Below, one piece after another: positions 1 to 8,041 of a stretch of 64,000 nt of DNA; the first letter of the stretch is position 1; every line of letters begins with the position of its first letter. Origin of the DNA: JBELMB01 sp042088665 (GTDB lineage: Bacteria > Pseudomonadota > Alphaproteobacteria > Rhodobacterales > Rhodobacteraceae); the NCBI GenBank assembly GCA_042088665.1, contig JBELMB010000004.1, forward strand, positions 12,436-76,435. Direction: 5' to 3'. The notes under the pieces are model-generated. The model was given only the letters and a program-made list of their open reading frames with translations, was not told the origin of the DNA and searched no databases. Position numbers and translations under genes: made by a program.

Positions 1-100
1 GGCGGTCGGCAAGCCCCGGATATTCCTGTGCAAATTCCTTGGCGCGTTCTTTCAGAAGCGCCAGTTCCCGGTTGTATGAATCGCGAAAGGCCTGTTTCAC
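1..100 (-). CDS. tssF: TssF, T6SS baseplate subunit (5' end only, runs off window)
   Basis: Only the first 33 codons are present. They begin at a GTG whose last two bases overlap the tssE stop (GTGA), which indicates translational coupling. The peptide reads VKQAFRDSYNRELALLKERA and continues with AKEFAQEYPGLADR, the typical TssF N-terminus (YNREL..L...A.EFA.EYPG.A.R). TssF is a wedge component of the T6SS baseplate and works with TssE, TssG and TssK. The remainder lies left of base 1. The call rests on the N-terminal motif plus its position directly after tssE. Confidence 0.85.
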   Translation of the reverse strand, partial: MKQAFRDSYNRELALLKERAKEFAQEYPGLADR

Positions 101-693
101 AGCTGCACCCGCAGTTTGGACATGCGCAGCTTGCCAGCGCCCAGATCAACCTCGGCGTCGAAATCCAGCGGGATGTCCACCGGGTCGCCCATCAGGTCGG
201 CCGATACGAAAAGGTTCATCCGCTGGTCCTTGCCGCCTTCGCCCCGTTTCACCGTCACCTCGATGGAATCGGGCACCAGCCGGGGTTCATGGTCGATCAG
301 GCTTTGCTTGATGCTGTCGCGAATCGAGGCGGAGTTCAGATCCCGCAAGGTCACGCTGGACAGGTCGCGAAAGCCGTAGTTGAGGATCGAACTTGCCACA
401 TGCGGCGCATCCTTCATCGAAACAGCGGAATCGAGCCGGATGGTGTTCATCAATGCGTTCAGATCCGCCTCGATGTGGTGACGCAGCTGGTCCTCGCTGA
501 CCGCCTCGCGAAAATCGATGCTACGGGTTTCCGTCACTTCGCCATCGCCGTCCAGCGTGCGCTTGGCGTGTTTCTTCTTGCGACGCTCATGATGGTGCGA
601 GCGAAAAATCTGCATGATCGACACCTTCGCGCGATCTTCCTTGCGCCAGACGCGGGTCACTTGCGTCGAAAGGTCCGAATCGTCGGAAGTCAT
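97..693 (-). CDS. tssE: TssE, T6SS baseplate gp25-like protein
   Basis: A 198-residue cytoplasmic protein of the GPW/gp25 lysozyme-like family, the T6SS wedge subunit that helps start sheath assembly. The gp25 core occupies roughly the C-terminal two thirds: an EDQLRHHIEADLNALMNTIR segment, then SILNYGFRDL, and an I..SI...L..HEPRL..dSI.V motif typical of the family. The first 50 residues are a charged, His/Lys-rich leader (HHHERRKKKHAK) that is longer than usual. The start ATG is at 693. tssF begins inside its stop codon. Upstream, a terminator lies between it and hcp, so it either has its own promoter or depends on read-through. Confidence 0.9.
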   Translation of the reverse strand: MTSDDSDLSTQVTRVWRKEDRAKVSIMQIFRSHHHERRKKKHAKRTLDGDGEVTETRSIDFREAVSEDQLRHHIEADLNALMNTIRLDSAVSMKDAPHVASSILNYGFRDLSSVTLRDLNSASIRDSIKQSLIDHEPRLVPDSIEVTVKRGEGGKDQRMNLFVSADLMGDPVDIPLDFDAEVDLGAGKLRMSKLRVQL

Positions 694-771
694 GTCACGC
701 TCTCGGTAATGGATTGGTCCCGTTACAAAACGTAGCGGGCGGGATCAGAGCAATAAAGGAAAATATACACG

Positions 772-795
772 AAAAGGCGGGCCACTGGCCCGCCT
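772..795 (-). terminator. Rho-independent terminator downstream of hcp
   Basis: A perfect 9-bp stem (AGGCGGGCC / GGCCCGCCT) with a 3-nt loop at 775-795. On the minus strand it is followed by TTTTC. It lies 28 bp after the hcp stop and 79 bp before the tssE start, so it should end most hcp transcripts before the baseplate genes. Confidence 0.8.
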
Positions 796-823
796 CGGTT
801 GCATGAGGGGAAGAGGAACCCGC

Positions 824-1321
824 TTACAGCGTGGCTTCCTTGTTTTCCGCGATTTCCCAGCCTGCCGGGAATTCGCCGTCGGTGCCACCCTTCTGGTTCT
901 GCTTGGTGTAGGTCACCTGGAACACGCGGAAGTTCAGGGTCAGGTTCTCCTGAACACGGTCCAGACCGTCCTTCATGCCGCCGGTGTTGTAGGACGTGAT
1001 CATGACGTCCTTCAGCTTGATCTGCATGTACTTGACGGGCTTTGCGCCGCCAGCCTTGCGCACCACCAGCAGGCCGGTGTCGATGTGCTCGCCCGAGCAG
1101 CAGCGCTTGATCAGGTCATGCGAAGCGGAGTCGACGTATTTGGTCAGAGCGATGTCACCAACGTCGACCTTGCCGCCGCCGCCGCCGCCGCCCATGTGGG
1201 TGGTGCCGGACTGGGACATGCCCCAGGACCAGGACAGAACGTCAATCCAGTCCTTGTGATCCACGTCCTGGCATTCGCCCTTGATTCCGTTGCCGAGCTT
1301 CAAAAAGCAATCGATGGCCAT
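824..1321 (-). CDS. hcp: Hcp (TssD), T6SS inner-tube protein
   Basis: A 165-residue Hcp family protein. Hexamers stack to form the tube expelled by the contractile sheath, and Hcp can also carry small effectors in its lumen. The N-terminus MAIDCFLKLGNGIKGE and the IDVLSWSWGMSQSG segment near residue 26 are characteristic, as is the late NLTLNFRVFQVTY strand. A run of seven glycines (residues about 44-50) forms a flexible loop before KVDVGDI. GGAG lies 9 nt upstream of the ATG at 1321. It is flanked by terminators on both sides, which fits separate, strong expression of this abundant subunit. Confidence 0.95.
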   Translation of the reverse strand: MAIDCFLKLGNGIKGECQDVDHKDWIDVLSWSWGMSQSGTTHMGGGGGGGKVDVGDIALTKYVDSASHDLIKRCCSGEHIDTGLLVVRKAGGAKPVKYMQIKLKDVMITSYNTGGMKDGLDRVQENLTLNFRVFQVTYTKQNQKGGTDGEFPAGWEIAENKEATL

Positions 1322-1788
1322 GATTCAGTTCTCCGTTTTTAATTGCACCGTCTTGGGCGGGTGCGGGTTAATGAATGGATTGCGCAGCCTGATAGTGGTC
1401 CCAGTTCAAGTGCGCTCGCGCTGTTCCAAATTTCCTGAGGCACACCGCGCGCGAAGCGGTTCCGGGTGATGCAGACGCTCTCCTTCTTGCCGTCTGCAGT
1501 CCCGGGCCAATCGGGAATTTCGTGGTGAGGGGCGGGTTCCGCCCATCTCCGGTTTTCGTGTCGAGCGAGAATGTGACATCTGCTCCCGGATCCGCTGACT
1601 GTCTGACTTGGCCGAGGCCTGCTGTCTAAGCCGTTGTTTCCGTGTTGGGATAAAGATGATGCAGCTTGGTGATTCCCGCAAGGTAAGGCATTCCGTAAGT
1701 TCCGCCGCCGCGAGGTACGTAAAGTGGCACGAACCGGGGGCAAAAATGACGGGGACCCCGGGCACAAGGCCCAGGGTCCGCGGCCTTG
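1322..1788. other. Intergenic region between tssC and hcp
   Basis: 467 bp without a convincing gene. The tssC terminator lies at its right end. The rest would be the hcp leader and promoter. I could not pick a promoter with confidence, and I found no sigma-54 type -24/-12 element in the correct orientation. Confidence 0.5.
1741..1779 (-). terminator. Rho-independent terminator downstream of tssC
   Basis: An 11-bp stem with one mismatch (GGACCCCGGGC at 1753-1763 and GCCCAGGGTCC at 1769-1779) around a 5-nt loop. On the minus strand it is followed by a short spacer and TTTTT (complement of 1742-1746). It lies 10 bp after the tssC stop and separates the sheath operon from hcp. Confidence 0.75.
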
Positions 1789-3291
1789 TCACTTTGCCGG
1801 CAGCTTCGACACAAGGCTCATGCCGATGTCCATGCCTTCCATCTGGAAGTGCGGCTTGAGGAAGAACTTGCCCTGATAGTAACCCGGGTTCAGCTCGTCC
1901 TCGACCACTTCGACCTTTGCACCCGCAAGCGGGCGCTTGGCCTTCTCCATTTCGGTGGCGGTATCCGGGTTGCCGGTCACGTATTTCATGATCCACTCTT
2001 GCAGATCCGCTTCCAGCTGCTGACGCGTCGGGCTGGTGCCGATCTTGTCGCGCACCATGACCTTCAGATAGTGGCTGAAGCGCGACACGGCAAAGATGTA
2101 CGGAATGCGCGAGGACATGTTGTCCGAGGCTGTCGCCAGATCATCCACGTATTTCTTTGGCTTGTAGAGCGACTGCGCCCCGATGAAGGCCGCCTTGTCG
2201 GTGTTCTGACGGTGGATCAGGCCGATCAGGCCCGCCGCCGACAGTTCGCCTTCGCGACGGTCGGTGATGGAGGCCTCGGTCGGGCATTTCATCTGCTTTT
2301 CGCCGTCCCCGGTGTCAAAGACGTGGGTCGGCAGGTTGGTCACTTCGCCACCCGACGTCACGCCGCGGATCCGAATCGTCCAGCCGTGCTCCTTGAAGGC
2401 GCGGTTGATGTTCGACGCCATCGCATGAGACGCGTTCATCCAGCCGTATTTCTTGCCGCCGTGGCCGTCGGTCTCTTCGCGGAAGTCGAATTCTTCCACC
2501 ACGGAGGTGCTGTCCGGGCCATAAGGCTCACGCGCAAGGGCACGCGGCAGGGTCAGTGCGATAAAGCGCGACACTTCCGACTCCCGCAGGGAATTCCACT
2601 GCGCGTAATCCGGGTTGAGGAAGATTTCGGACAGGTCCGGCGGTGTTGCCACCTCGTTCCAGCTGTCCAGACCCAAAAGGGTCGGATCCGCGCCGGAGAT
2701 GAACGGGCAAAGCGACGCCTCGGCGATTCGGCCCATGAAGCGCAGCATGTTCACATCAGCCGACGAGTGGTTGAAGTGGTAGTCGCCCACGAGGCAGCCA
2801 AAAGGCTGGCCGCCAAGGGTGCCCAGCTGCTGTTCATAGACCATCTGGAAGATCGGCGACTGTTCCCACTTGTTCTTGGGATAGCGCCGGGTCATCGCTG
2901 CCAGCTCTTTCTTGGAGATGTTGAGAACCTTCACCTGAAGGCTCGCATCGGTCTCCGCGTTGTTGAGCGTGTAGGCGAGGCCGCGCCACTGCGATTCAAA
3001 CTGCTGGAATTCCTCGTTGTGGAGGACAGCGTTCATCTGGTCGGTCAGCTTCTGGTCCAGCTTTGCCAGCATCGCGTCCAACGTGTCGATCACGTCTTCT
3101 TCGATGATGTTCTGGTCGTCCAGCGCCTCGCGCACCAACGTCACGAGCGCGTTGTCGACTTCGCGCTCTGCCACGTCGGTGCGTGGCTTGATCGTCTGTC
3201 TCAGGATGTCGGAGAATTCCGCAAGTTCGTTTACGGATTCGCCAACTGCGCCAGCGGCGCCCTGGGCTTCGAGTTCTGCATCATTTGCCAT
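1789..3291 (-). CDS. tssC: TssC (VipB/EvpB), T6SS sheath large subunit
   Basis: A 500-residue EvpB/VC_A0108 family protein that assembles with TssB into the contractile cytoplasmic sheath. Diagnostic segments include FQQFESQWRGLAYTLNNAET (about 116-135), LNISKKELA, the FGCLVGDYHFNH block, ISGADPTLLGLDSW, and the C-terminal Y..G.F.LKPHFQ.EG. strand. The length is normal for the family. It starts 28 bp after the tssB stop and ends just before a terminator. Confidence 0.97.
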   Translation of the reverse strand: MANDAELEAQGAAGAVGESVNELAEFSDILRQTIKPRTDVAEREVDNALVTLVREALDDQNIIEEDVIDTLDAMLAKLDQKLTDQMNAVLHNEEFQQFESQWRGLAYTLNNAETDASLQVKVLNISKKELAAMTRRYPKNKWEQSPIFQMVYEQQLGTLGGQPFGCLVGDYHFNHSSADVNMLRFMGRIAEASLCPFISGADPTLLGLDSWNEVATPPDLSEIFLNPDYAQWNSLRESEVSRFIALTLPRALAREPYGPDSTSVVEEFDFREETDGHGGKKYGWMNASHAMASNINRAFKEHGWTIRIRGVTSGGEVTNLPTHVFDTGDGEKQMKCPTEASITDRREGELSAAGLIGLIHRQNTDKAAFIGAQSLYKPKKYVDDLATASDNMSSRIPYIFAVSRFSHYLKVMVRDKIGTSPTRQQLEADLQEWIMKYVTGNPDTATEMEKAKRPLAGAKVEVVEDELNPGYYQGKFFLKPHFQMEGMDIGMSLVSKLPAK

Positions 3292-3319
3292 GTATCAGGC
3301 TCCCTGTGTCCCGAGGCTG

Positions 3320-3826
3320 TCAGTCGTCTTTGTCGTCGCCGACCTGATCGCCGAGCGCCTTCAGCAGCTCGGGGTCGCTCAACAACTTCTTGATGTGTTC
3401 CTGCGCCTTCGGCTTGGAGCTCATGTACCGCTGCAACGAGGCCAGCTGTTCACGGGCTTCCAGCAGCTTTGCCATGGCGGGCACCTGACGCGCGATCTGC
3501 GTGGGTTCGAGATCGTCCATCGAGTTGAACTTCAGATCCACGCCCAGCTTGCCGCCAGAGGGGTCGAGCTTGTTTTCCACGTGAAACGCCATGCCGGGCT
3601 CGATGGAGGCCATGTAATCGTCCAGCGTGTCTTTGGTGACACCCTTGAACGTACGCTCTGTCACGTCTTCTTTTTCGACGCCGGGATTGTTGCCCGAGAG
3701 GTCGGACATCATGCCCATGACAAAGGGCAGTTCCACCATTTTCTGGCTGTCATATGGATCTTGATAGGCAATCTGAACGCGTGGTGGGCGGTTGCGTTTG
3801 ACGTAACCGGAGCCGGAATCAGACAT
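3320..3826 (-). CDS. tssB: TssB (VipA), T6SS sheath small subunit
   Basis: 168 residues, the usual size for TssB, which pairs with TssC to build the sheath protomer. The N-terminal NRPPRVQIAYQ strand, LPFVMGMMSDLSG, and the FNSMDDLEP.QIA.QVP....L.EAR..L..L family signature are all visible. The C-terminus is helical and ends in an acidic DDKDD tail. Gene order tssA-tssB-tssC-hcp on the minus strand is the standard core. Confidence 0.96.
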   Translation of the reverse strand: MSDSGSGYVKRNRPPRVQIAYQDPYDSQKMVELPFVMGMMSDLSGNNPGVEKEDVTERTFKGVTKDTLDDYMASIEPGMAFHVENKLDPSGGKLGVDLKFNSMDDLEPTQIARQVPAMAKLLEAREQLASLQRYMSSKPKAQEHIKKLLSDPELLKALGDQVGDDKDD

Positions 3827-3974
3827 CTCAAATTCTCCCTGAAGTAAGGCGTGTTTGTTTGTTGTTGAAATTCAAACGTCAAGCGGACGCAAAGTCAACG
3901 AAAGAGATATGTTCAAAATGGCGCGCACCCCAAACGGGCACGCCGCCAAACTAGGCCACCCTTCGCCGGTCAGG

Positions 3975-5318
3975 TCAATAGGCGCTGCCACTGGACTCGT
4001 CTTCCTTCGGAATCAGTTCCTCGATGATCGATTGGAAATCGCGGTCCAGATAGCTGCGCGCCCGCTGCAAGAGCGCGGGCACCGGGCTGGAGCGTTCGAC
4101 CTTGCGGAAGTAATCCTCGACCGAACGGATCGTGCTCGCCGCGGCGGTGGCGTCAGGCACGTTGACCTCTGGCCCTTCTTCGGGTTCGGGCAGCGGGTTT
4201 TCGGGATCCTCGTGCATGTCCTCGGTCAGCGCCCGCAACCGCGAGATCCCCATGGCAAAGCCGGTGTCGTCGCTGAAATTGACAACCGCCTGTTCGACAT
4301 TGTCGGGCAGCAGCGTTTCCAGCGCCTCCAGCAGCGGTTTGCCGATCAGGGAACGCGCCTGCGTGACCAGAAGCAGCGTGGCCGAAGAGGGCTCATAGGC
4401 GCGGTAGTAGGCCTCGCAGGCCTCCAGCATGCGGCGCGCGTGGACATGGCTGACCACGGCTGTGGTGCCAACCTGCGCCGCTGCCGCCGCCATGCCGCCG
4501 CCGGATCCTTCGCCGCCGCCCTCAACCTCGGCGGGGGCCTCTTCGACAGGGGCAACAGCCGCTGCCAGATCCGAGTTGGCGCTGGTGATCGCCTCGATCA
4601 TGTCATTGATCGTCTCGGTGAACAGGCTCAGTTCCGGCGTGAATTTCGCGCTCTCGCTGCTCTCGCAGGCGGCCACGATCCGATTGCGGGCATCGCGGAT
4701 CGCCAGCAACGAGTTGAGCGTCTTTTCCACGTCCTTGGCGTTCTGGACAGAGCCGAGCGCATCAAGGATCGGCCCCTGTTCCAGGTCCGCTTCGGATTGC
4801 AACGGGCTCATCTCGCCGCGCACCACTTTGAGTTTGCGCAGAGAGGCGTCGCCGGTGGGCGTCAGCCCGACAAAGCACAGCGGCTGCACCACGGACGTGT
4901 TGTCGTTCAGGTCGCTGAACATGGTGCGCCGGTCACCGGCGTCCTGCGGGTGCACGTCGCTGTCGAATGTTTCCAGCAGGGCCGCCAGCCATTCCATGCA
5001 TTCGGCGAACTTGACAAGGTTGCCCGACATGATGGCCCATTGTCCGCGCAGCAGCACAAGGCGCAGGTCCTTGGTGCGTCCCAGAACCGGGTCGATCAGT
5101 TTGCATTCGTCACGAAAGTTGACTGTCTTGGGGTCAAAGACAGTGTCCGCCGTCATCGAGCCGTCTGGCTTTTCCACGCCGGGCCGGTAGTAGTACTCCG
5201 GCATCTCGCCCATACGGTCGAAATAGGCGCTGTCGTAGTCAAAATCGCCCTCGGGTTCGAGATCGGGCCCACAGGGGGCATCCTCCGAGATCGGTGTCAA
5301 AAGCTTTTCGAGATCCAT
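3975..5318 (-). CDS. tssA: TssA, T6SS ImpA-family cap/priming protein
   Basis: A 447-residue ImpA_N domain protein that recruits and primes tube and sheath polymerisation. The N-terminus MDLEKLLTPISEDAPCGPDL and the KDLRLVLLRGQWAIMSG..KFAECMEWLA block (about 83-115) define the ImpA_N domain. A Gly/Ala/Glu-rich linker near residues 255-280 separates it from a helical C-terminal part with the YFRKVERSSPVPALLQRARSYL segment. AAGGGGGG precedes the start ATG. 148 bp without recognisable features lie between it and tssB. A short-type TssA is likely because no long C-terminal extension is present. Confidence 0.92.
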   Translation of the reverse strand: MDLEKLLTPISEDAPCGPDLEPEGDFDYDSAYFDRMGEMPEYYYRPGVEKPDGSMTADTVFDPKTVNFRDECKLIDPVLGRTKDLRLVLLRGQWAIMSGNLVKFAECMEWLAALLETFDSDVHPQDAGDRRTMFSDLNDNTSVVQPLCFVGLTPTGDASLRKLKVVRGEMSPLQSEADLEQGPILDALGSVQNAKDVEKTLNSLLAIRDARNRIVAACESSESAKFTPELSLFTETINDMIEAITSANSDLAAAVAPVEEAPAEVEGGGEGSGGGMAAAAAQVGTTAVVSHVHARRMLEACEAYYRAYEPSSATLLLVTQARSLIGKPLLEALETLLPDNVEQAVVNFSDDTGFAMGISRLRALTEDMHEDPENPLPEPEEGPEVNVPDATAAASTIRSVEDYFRKVERSSPVPALLQRARSYLDRDFQSIIEELIPKEDESSGSAY

Positions 5319-5363
5319 GACGGCCCCCCTTGATATGTGTCACCCTCTGACGGGGCGTAGCAA

Positions 5364-6974
5364 TTATTCCCGGTGCACGTTGGCCTCGGCATAGGCGCGC
5401 GCAAAGGCTTGCAGGAAGGCATCGAGAATGCCGTGTTCCCCGGCCTGGGCCTTGCTGTCCCAGCGTTCCACATAGGCCTGCCACAGCTTGGCCGCGCCGC
5501 CCCCGCCCCCAAAGAGGTTGGACCCGGTGCCGTCGCAGGCGGCTTCGATCTCTTCGGGGGACAGACCGCCAAAAACCTCGGCCAGCGCCGGTTGCAGCGC
5601 GCGGAACACGGCCTCCTGATGCAGGCGGATGTCCTTGAGCGCATCGTCAAAGCTGTCCGCCCCCATCATGAAACCGTCGCGCGGGGCGACGAACATCAGT
5701 TCCAGCGCCTGCTGGCTGTCGGGCATGAATTTCATCGGGTTGTTGGCATTGGCCGACAACATCGTCCGCACGCCGCCGCGGGTAAAGTTCTTTACGTCGG
5801 CGCGCGCCTTGAGCATCAGCATGATCTCTTCGGTGGCGATCCGCGAACACCGGCCCAGCATGTGCATCAGGCCAATGGCATCCTCGGGCTTCAGCGCATT
5901 GGGATCCAGCCCGGCGCCTTCGCAAAAGGCGCGTAGGGCCGCCGTGACATCCCCGCCCTGTCCGCCACCCTGTGCACCGGGCGTTGCGGGGGCTGCAGCG
6001 GCTATCTGCGATGCCGCCTCTGGCAATGGCCCCGGTGTCGAAACCGGGCTGGGCACGGGCGAGGGGATCGGTGCCGACGTGGGCCGCGGCATCGGTGCGG
6101 CGGGTGTTGGTTCCCCCAGGGATCGGGGCGCGGGCGAGTCGAACTCATCCTGCGGCGGAGATGCCGGGGGCGCAGAGGGGATCTCTGCCACCGGTGCAGG
6201 CTCCGGCGGTGTGTCTTGACCCAATGTCGGCACATAGGCAGGCGTCAGCGCGGGCTCCGGCGCGGCCGGAATCGGCGGAGGCGCCGGTGGGATCGGCAAA
6301 CCACCCGGGGCCGCGGGGGGCACCGCATCGGTCTGGGCGGGGGTCTGGGGCGGGGTTTGGGGCGGGCCTGCAGGCACCTGCACGCCGGGGGTTTGCATGC
6401 CCGGAGTTTGCACACCGGGCATGCCGCCCTGCGTGTACATGGGAATCTGCAACGAGTTTTCTGTCTTCAGGCCCGGCTGCGCGCCCGGCCCGGTCTGCAA
6501 TCCGCGTGGCCCACCCGGCAGTGGCACGAACCCTCCACCAAGGTCGTCCAGCGATCCCCCGGGGGACATGGGCCGCGACGGTGGCGGCGCCACCGGTTCG
6601 GACGGCCCCGGAAAGACGTCCCATTCATCCGGTCCCCCCGCAGCGACCTGCGGCTGCGCGCTGGGCAGGTCAACGGCGATGATGTAGTGACCCACGATCA
6701 GCCGTTCACCGCCGCGCAGCGCCAACTCGCCCTGAATGCGGTGGCCCTGGCCGTCCACAAAGGTGCCGTTGGTGGAGACATCCGTCAGCAGGTAGATGCC
6801 ATCCCGGAACGTGACATCGAAATGGTGGCCAGAGATCATCTTGCTCGGGTCCGGCAAGGTCCAGTCCATCGACCCGCGCCGGCCAATGCTTGCGCCATGG
6901 CCGTCGAGCTGCAGCCAGGTTGGTCCGCCTGTCTCCAGCTGGTCAAAGTTCTCGATTCGCAAAATCAGTGTCAT
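5364..6974 (-). CDS. tagH: TagH-type FHA domain protein of the T6SS
   Basis: About 536 residues. Residues 1-100 form an FHA phosphothreonine-binding domain with the usual landmarks: GASIGRRGS, then SKMISGHHFDV, then STNGTFVDG. This is followed by a very Pro/Gly-rich linker of more than 200 residues that includes short PGMQTPGVQ-type repeats, and by a C-terminal TagH domain with the LG.CSRIATEEIMLMLKARAD and ANNPMKFMPDSQQALELMF segments. FHA proteins of this kind connect Thr-phosphorylation signalling to T6SS assembly. ATG at 6974 is preferred over an in-frame GTG two codons upstream. No kinase gene is visible in the window. Confidence 0.9.
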   Translation of the reverse strand: MTLILRIENFDQLETGGPTWLQLDGHGASIGRRGSMDWTLPDPSKMISGHHFDVTFRDGIYLLTDVSTNGTFVDGQGHRIQGELALRGGERLIVGHYIIAVDLPSAQPQVAAGGPDEWDVFPGPSEPVAPPPSRPMSPGGSLDDLGGGFVPLPGGPRGLQTGPGAQPGLKTENSLQIPMYTQGGMPGVQTPGMQTPGVQVPAGPPQTPPQTPAQTDAVPPAAPGGLPIPPAPPPIPAAPEPALTPAYVPTLGQDTPPEPAPVAEIPSAPPASPPQDEFDSPAPRSLGEPTPAAPMPRPTSAPIPSPVPSPVSTPGPLPEAASQIAAAAPATPGAQGGGQGGDVTAALRAFCEGAGLDPNALKPEDAIGLMHMLGRCSRIATEEIMLMLKARADVKNFTRGGVRTMLSANANNPMKFMPDSQQALELMFVAPRDGFMMGADSFDDALKDIRLHQEAVFRALQPALAEVFGGLSPEEIEAACDGTGSNLFGGGGGAAKLWQAYVERWDSKAQAGEHGILDAFLQAFARAYAEANVHRE

Positions 6975-7029
6975 CGGCACCAGTTAACCAATCTTGGACA
7001 CGCAGGGCCAGTGGCGCTGCAGATCAAAT

Positions 7030-7632
7030 TCAACGGATCCGGAAAAGCTCTGACGTTTGGTCGATAAATCGCTGCAGGCGCACCGGACGCTGCTGCAGTT
7101 CGGCCCGCGCCAGACTGGACAGCACGGCGGAATTGATCGCGCGCGGTGCGCGGTGCACGGGGACCTGCGCGGTGTCGTTGGGCGCAATCGGCCCGCCGGA
7201 CCAGCCCACCGCCAGCCCGAGAAAGACCGCCGGGCTGCGCTGCGGTGCGAAAAGCGCGCGGTGCATCACCTGATAGCGATTCTCGTTGTCGGAGTAGCTG
7301 CACCATTTGGCCACCAGTTCCATAAGCTCGCGGTCTGCATGGCTCATGTCATCGCTGGCCACGCGCAGACACTCATAGGCCCACCAGATCGCCATCGGTG
7401 GCACCGCTGCAAAGGCCGCGAAGGTGACCGCCTCTTCGGGGGTGGTGGATCCCGCAAGTCGCTGCAGGTAGGCGAGGTTGTCCTCGTCATCGCGTGGGCG
7501 GTGCTGGGTCATGTGCTTGACCTGCGGCATCGCGCCATAAAGTTCGAACGGGGTCTCGTAACGCAGCGCCGACATGGGCGGCTGCGTCTTTTCGGTTTCC
7601 TCGTCGTCGATGTCTTGCACGTCGCTTGCCAT
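7030..7632 (-). CDS. T6SS-associated DUF6931-like protein
   Basis: A 200-residue soluble protein with an acidic N-terminus (DIDDEETEKTQ). An Ala-rich helical core near 65-95 includes EEAVTFAAFAAVPPMAIWWAYECLR, followed by VAKWCSYSDNENRYQVMHRAL and a GWSGGPIAP loop. I believe it belongs to DUF6931, small helical proteins found beside tagH and other T6SS genes, but I recognise it by memory of the pattern only. It is the first gene of the minus-strand run, 55 bp before tagH. No signal peptide or membrane segment is visible, and its function is unknown. Confidence 0.65.
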   Translation of the reverse strand: MASDVQDIDDEETEKTQPPMSALRYETPFELYGAMPQVKHMTQHRPRDDEDNLAYLQRLAGSTTPEEAVTFAAFAAVPPMAIWWAYECLRVASDDMSHADRELMELVAKWCSYSDNENRYQVMHRALFAPQRSPAVFLGLAVGWSGGPIAPNDTAQVPVHRAPRAINSAVLSSLARAELQQRPVRLQRFIDQTSELFRIR

Positions 7633-8041
7633 GATTCGACTTTTTCCCGTGTCGCCGCGCCGGTCAAGTCAGGTTTCACGATATTTTCCGCTCAAAGAGC
7701 GCTACAGGTCGTATTTCCGCGGCAAGGACCCCCAAAATCCGCCTTTGGCACCCAGATGGGCCTGACGGATCGGCGTGCTGTCGCGGATGTGGCCCAGATG
7801 CCCCGAAGGATGCGCGCCCCGGGGACGGGCGCCGCTTGCACAGTATAATGCTTCACAGCGGAGGATCGTTGCCGTTGCCCAAGCGCCAATACGGGGCGTC
7901 ACAGAGGCGCAACCGCCCCTTGGCAGGTGTCGTCTGGATGCGAGCGGATCCGACGCAAGACAACAAAGCCGCCCACGCCGGATCAAGGGCGCGGGCGGCT
8001 CTTGTGTCAGGTTGGGGCGCAGCAAGCTGCGCCGGGGACCG
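7633..8041. other. Intergenic region between icd and the T6SS run
   Basis: 409 bp. It holds the icd terminator near its right end and should contain the promoter of the T6SS run (minus strand). I see no gene and no clear -35/-10 pair. Confidence 0.45.
7963..8003 (-). terminator. Rho-independent terminator downstream of icd
   Basis: A GC-rich stem (AAGCCGCCCACGCC at 7966-7979 with GGCGCGGGCGGCT, one mismatch or bulge) lies about 40 bp after the icd stop. On the minus strand it ends in GGCTTTGTTG. The T-run is short but the stem is strong. Confidence 0.65.

Noticed and set aside
1322..1740. sigma-54 type promoter for hcp
   Set aside because: A TGGCACG element is seen near 1722 but on the plus strand and without the downstream TTGC half.
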